Source: Anaeromassilibacillus sp. An250
GTDB taxonomy: Bacteria; Bacillota; Clostridia; Oscillospirales; Acutalibacteraceae
NCBI RefSeq assembly: GCF_002159845.1
Contig: NZ_NFJK01000002.1
Location: 1 to 64,000 of the forward strand
DNA: 64,000 nucleotides
Direction: 5' to 3'
Below, in pieces: positions 60,771-64,000 of this stretch. The number at the start of each line of letters is the position of its first letter. Positions within the stretch are counted from its first letter, which is position 1. Under the pieces are notes generated by a model, which made no database searches, was not told where the DNA came from, and saw only the letters and a program-made list of their open reading frames with translations. The position numbers and the translations under genes are program-made.

Positions 60771-61632
60771 TTCACTTTATTGCAAGCACAGCCGCCCCAA
60801 AGACACTTTTTTGAAGGTCCTGATCAATTTGGCGGCAGGGATTACGGTTGTCGTCCTGGTTGGGATTCTGGGATATATCCTGGTGAATGGCGTCCCTTAC
60901 ATCACCTGGCAGTTTATCTCCACACCGTATTCGGAAATGAACCCGGATCAAAAGGGTATTTTGCCGATGATTATCAATACCCTGTACATTGTTGTGATTA
61001 CGCTGCTGATCGCAGTTCCAATCGGCATTTCTTCTGCAATTTATCTAACCCAGTATGCCAAGCAGGGCAGGCTTGTCCGGTCCATCCGTTTTACAACGGA
61101 AGTGCTTTCCGGTATCCCATCGATCATTTTTGGCCTGTTTGGTTACACCGTGTTTTGTATTCTATTCCGTTTGCAGGTGTCCATCTTGGCGGGCTGCCTT
61201 ACGATGGCGATCTGTATCCTTCCGACCATCGTGCGCACAACAGAGGAATCTTTGCTGTCGGTGCCGACTAGCTATAAGGAAGGGGCCCTGGCGCTTGGCG
61301 CAGGGAAATTGCGTGTGATCTTGGGAATTGTGCTCCCTTGCGCAATGCCGGGCGTATTGACGGCGGTCATCCTGGCTGTCGGGCGCATTGTGGGCGAAAG
61401 TGCCGCTTTGCTGTTTACCTCGGGTATCGGCTATAGCATGCCGAGAGGGTTCTTCCGCCAGATTATGACAAGCGGCCGGACACTGACATTGCACTTGTAT
61501 CAGACAGCACGCGAGGCTTCTACACCGGATGCGATGAATATTGCATTTGGCACCGCAGCGGTGTTGCTGATTTTGGTATTCCTTCTAAATTGTTTGACAA
61601 AAGTAGTTACCAAAGCTGTAAAGAAGGGTTGA
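60760..61632 (+). CDS. pstA: Phosphate ABC permease PstA
   Basis: 290 residues, six membrane helices. GIPSIIFGLFGYTVF and the coupling loop SYKEGALALGAGKLRV are standard, as is the closing GRIVGESAALLFTSG. It pairs with PstC to form the phosphate channel. ATG 60760 follows AAGGGAG inside the pstC end. The next gene, pstB, begins 9 bases downstream. Confidence 0.95.
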   Translation: MPTNSLYCKHSRPKDTFLKVLINLAAGITVVVLVGILGYILVNGVPYITWQFISTPYSEMNPDQKGILPMIINTLYIVVITLLIAVPIGISSAIYLTQYAKQGRLVRSIRFTTEVLSGIPSIIFGLFGYTVFCILFRLQVSILAGCLTMAICILPTIVRTTEESLLSVPTSYKEGALALGAGKLRVILGIVLPCAMPGVLTAVILAVGRIVGESAALLFTSGIGYSMPRGFFRQIMTSGRTLTLHLYQTAREASTPDAMNIAFGTAAVLLILVFLLNCLTKVVTKAVKKG

Positions 61633-61641
61633 GAACATACA

Positions 61642-62406
61642 ATGGAAATGGGAAATAGTAAAATTGTAATGAAGGATCTAAACCTCTACTATGGGGACTT
61701 TCATGCACTGAAAGGGATCAATATGGAAATTCCAGCCAATAAAGTTACCGCGTTTATCGGACCTTCCGGCTGCGGAAAATCCACTTGCTTGAAGACGTTA
61801 AACCGGATGAACGATCTGGTGGATAATTGCAAAATCACTGGTTTGGTGACCTTGGATGGGGAAGATATTTATGACCCGCGTACGGACGTGACCTTGTTGC
61901 GCCGCAGGGCCGGTATGGTATTCCAAAAGCCGAATCCATTCCCGATGACGGTATACGACAACATCGCCTATGGGCCGCGCGTCCATGGGATCAAGAACCG
62001 TCAGAAGCTCGATGAAATTGTGGAGACATCCCTGAGGAGCGCCGCTCTGTGGGATGAGGTAAAGGACCGCCTAAAGAAGTCCGCGCTCGGCTTGTCCGGC
62101 GGCCAGCAGCAGCGCCTGTGCATTGCGCGTGCTCTGGCGGTGGAGCCGGATGTCATCCTGATGGACGAACCGACCAGCGCCCTGGACCCGATTTCTACTT
62201 CTAAGATTGAAGATTTGATGGATGACTTGCGCGACCGGTATACGGTGGTCATTGTTACGCATAATATGCAGCAGGCAGCCCGTATTGCCGACCGCACGGC
62301 GTTTTTCCTCTTAGGGGAACTGGTGGAATATTCCGATACGCTGTCCATGTTCAATAAGCCTAAGGACGAACGGACAGAGCGCTATATCACCGGCCGTTTC
62401 GGTTAA
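61642..62406 (+). CDS. pstB: Phosphate ABC transporter ATPase PstB
   Basis: 254 residues. Walker [10 protein letters not shown], signature [16 protein letters not shown], Walker [14 protein letters not shown] and the H-loop [25 protein letters not shown] is specific to PstB. ATG 61642 has only a weak ribosome site, and ATG 61648 is an alternative; translation may be coupled to pstA. It energises uptake and also takes part in phosphate signalling with PhoU. Confidence 0.97.
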   Translation: MEMGNSKIVMKDLNLYYGDFHALKGINMEIPANKVTAFIGPSGCGKSTCLKTLNRMNDLVDNCKITGLVTLDGEDIYDPRTDVTLLRRRAGMVFQKPNPFPMTVYDNIAYGPRVHGIKNRQKLDEIVETSLRSAALWDEVKDRLKKSALGLSGGQQQRLCIARALAVEPDVILMDEPTSALDPISTSKIEDLMDDLRDRYTVVIVTHNMQQAARIADRTAFFLLGELVEYSDTLSMFNKPKDERTERYITGRFG

Positions 62407-62492
62407 TTCTTCTTCCATTTTCAGCGGATTTGCTGTATAATATCTAAATAAGGCAAATTTATTGTGTATTATAAACGTAGGAGATTGGAATT

Positions 62493-63158
62493 ATGGCAAG
62501 AAAACTATTTGACCGTGAGATTAACGATCTGATCCACTCGATGACTGAATTAGGGAACAAGGTGGACGGGCGCATTCAGATGACGATCGATGCCCTGCGT
62601 ACGCTCGATATGGAAAAGGCGAAATATGTGGCGACTAGCGACGGTGAGATCGACGGCGAAGAGCATAAGATTGAGCAGATGTGCATGAATCTGATTGCGT
62701 TGCAGCAGCCGATCGCCAGCGACCTGCGTACGATTGCGGCCTGTTTGAAGATTTTGACCGATATGGAGCGTGAGGCTGACCAGTGCGCAGATATTTGCGA
62801 CATTCTCACCATCGCTGAGCTTGACCGGAGCAGTTTGGCGCTGTCCCATGTGGTACAGATGATGGAAGCGGCGCATGATATGTTCCGCGGCGCATTGGAT
62901 GTATTCCTGAGCCGTGACGTGGAGAAGGCGCGGGAAATCTGCAAGGCGGACGACAATGTGGATTCCATGTTTTCCAAGATTGTCCTGGAAGTTTGCGGGA
63001 TCATCACGGAGAACCCGCAGAATGTTATGTGTGACGTCGATTTGATCTTCATCACGAAGTATGCGGAGCGTATGGCAGACCATGCGACCAATATCGCGGA
63101 GTGGGTCATCTATATGGAGACTGGCGTGCATCCGGACCTCAATACAAAAGTCGTTTGA
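62493..63158 (+). CDS. phoU: Phosphate signalling protein PhoU
   Basis: 221 residues, a two-fold repeat of three-helix bundles: residues 1-110 and 111-221, each with a metal-binding acidic motif (DGEIDGEEHKIEQ, DDNVDSMFSK). PhoU links the Pst transporter to the PhoR kinase and represses the Pho response when phosphate is plentiful. TAGGAGATTGGAATT precedes the ATG. The 86-base gap from pstB has a TATAAT at about 62435 but no good -35. Confidence 0.96.
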   Translation: MARKLFDREINDLIHSMTELGNKVDGRIQMTIDALRTLDMEKAKYVATSDGEIDGEEHKIEQMCMNLIALQQPIASDLRTIAACLKILTDMEREADQCADICDILTIAELDRSSLALSHVVQMMEAAHDMFRGALDVFLSRDVEKAREICKADDNVDSMFSKIVLEVCGIITENPQNVMCDVDLIFITKYAERMADHATNIAEWVIYMETGVHPDLNTKVV

Positions 63159-63245
63159 GTTCGCTTGTAGGGCGGCAGGGCATCCGCTGGCCGCCCCATA
63201 CATAGTTGTTGTGCGGAAGCGCGCAGAGAAAGAGAGGGGCATTTT

Positions 63246-63932
63246 ATGCCTTTGGTATATATTGCAGACGACGAACCAAATATTCGCCGCCTGGTTGCGT
63301 TTGGCTTAAAGGACAGCGGCTTCGAATCCGCTGAGTTTGCAGATGGGGAGACGCTTTTGGCCGGGATAAAGGCGCGGAAGCCGGATGTTATTATCCTGGA
63401 CTGGATGATGCCTCCGCCGGATGGTTTGGCAGTGTGCCGTACGCTGCGGTCCGATGCAGATACACGGGATATCCCGATCCTGATGCTGACGGCGCGCGGG
63501 GAAGAGATTGACAAGGTGTTGGGCTTAGAGCTCGGCGCGGACGATTATATCGTCAAGCCGTTTGGGATCAAAGAGCTTTGCGCACGTGTGCGGGCGGTTC
63601 TGCGCCGGACGGCGCGTTCCCAGGAGCCGGAGCAGAAGTTGGAAGCCGGCACGCTGCAAGTGGACATCGCGCGCCATACGGTTACAAAGAATGGAACAAA
63701 AATCGAATTAACCGCCAAAGAGTTTGACCTGCTGGCAATGTTGATGAAAAACCGTGGGAAAGTGCTCACACGCGACAGCCTGCTGGATAAAGTTTGGGGT
63801 GTGGAATATTTTGGAGACACCCGTACCGTGGATGTGCATGTGCGCTATTTGCGGCAAAAAGTAGAAGATGACCCGGATCATCCGGTCTTAATCCAGACGG
63901 TGCGCGGCGTTGGGTACCGGTTTTCCGAATAA
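63246..63932 (+). CDS. phoB: PhoB/PhoP-type response regulator
   Basis: 228 residues. Receiver domain with phosphorylation site Asp52 (IILDWMMPPP) and a Lys in DDYIVKPFG; winged-helix DNA-binding domain ending VDVHVRYLRQKVED and RGVGYRFSE. Placed after phoU, it is the likely Pho regulator that would bind the TTAAC repeats before pstS. No PhoR sensor kinase follows within the window and a hairpin ends the transcript, so the kinase is elsewhere. GAGAGGGGCATTTT precedes the ATG. Confidence 0.9.
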   Translation: MPLVYIADDEPNIRRLVAFGLKDSGFESAEFADGETLLAGIKARKPDVIILDWMMPPPDGLAVCRTLRSDADTRDIPILMLTARGEEIDKVLGLELGADDYIVKPFGIKELCARVRAVLRRTARSQEPEQKLEAGTLQVDIARHTVTKNGTKIELTAKEFDLLAMLMKNRGKVLTRDSLLDKVWGVEYFGDTRTVDVHVRYLRQKVEDDPDHPVLIQTVRGVGYRFSE

Positions 63933-63936
63933 AATT

Positions 63937-63970
63937 GTTGGCATGCCTTTTGGGGTGTGCCACTTTTTTT
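63937..63970 (+). terminator. Terminator after phoB
   Basis: GTTGGCATGCC with GGTGTGCCAC (imperfect) followed by seven T. Confidence 0.75.
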
Positions 63971-64000
63971 ACATCGTATTTATCTGACAAGCAGAGGGGA

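Noticed and set aside
1-64000. tRNA, rRNA, CRISPR, insertion sequences, prophage
   Set aside because: No cloverleaf with a GTTCGA-type T loop, no direct-repeat/spacer array and no transposase or integrase motif was seen on either strand by eye; a dedicated scan could still find a short RNA.

Overview
The window is a gene-dense stretch of chromosome from an anaerobic, endospore-forming Clostridia member. The high-GC protein-coding style, a clostridial one-chain PurL, two [FeFe] hydrogenases, rubrerythrin, SpoIIE, McsA/McsB and a secreted NPCBM/GH97 glycosidase with FIVAR repeats all fit a gut organism of the Oscillospirales/Ruminococcaceae type. That placement is inference; no rRNA is present. 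No tRNA, rRNA, CRISPR array, insertion sequence or prophage was seen.

Layout. 1-1.4 kb: the 5' end of a sugar ABC ATPase divergent from a MarR regulator, then a small XRE regulator. 1.6-7.1 kb: purL, alr and a GIY-YIG protein. 7.2-8.0 kb: a lower-GC XRE/SLOG divergon with repeated palindromic operators. 8.1-16.1 kb (minus strand): rubrerythrin, a PHP phosphoesterase and a giant secreted GH97 glycosidase of about 2040 residues. 16.4-21.7 kb: HD hydrolase, a VanRS-like two-component system and an iron-siderophore/cobalamin type ABC transporter. 21.9-25.2 kb: a YtrA-type GntR regulator with lipoprotein, ABC exporter and CPBP protease.

26-31 kb holds the most interesting locus. A thioredoxin-like [2Fe-2S] protein, a putative sensory [FeFe] hydrogenase carrying a PAS domain, a PP2C/SpoIIE-type phosphatase with an unexplained C-terminal half and, after a possibly structured leader, a monomeric catalytic-type [FeFe] hydrogenase lie in one direction. 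This looks like H2/redox sensing coupled to protein dephosphorylation. 31-34.3 kb: an ABC exporter, a PHP protein, a TSCPD protein and a 52-residue Cys/Gly/Asn-rich peptide. 34.5-36.6 kb: mcsA-mcsB without ctsR or clpC, with Asp in place of the usual active-site Cys of McsB, and a TPR-like protein.

36.8-47 kb: trpS with an aminotransferase, spoIIE (promoter with a 21-bp spacer), a Cys-rich protein, the overlapping tatD/radical-SAM pair with metG, and an LCP-family wall ligase. 47.3-55 kb: a small membrane peptide and HMA protein, an unknown 337-residue protein, eutH with an M24 aminopeptidase, an XRE gene facing two tandem ribbon-helix-helix paralogs with shared operators, and two secreted or anchored unknowns, one under a perfect consensus promoter overlaid by a 37-bp palindrome. 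55.3-64 kb: secA, then pstS-pstC-pstA-pstB-phoU-phoB behind a Pho-box-like direct repeat.

Local control is unusually visible here. Many genes carry readable sigma-A promoters with 17-bp spacers, and several small regulators sit beside palindromes they probably bind.
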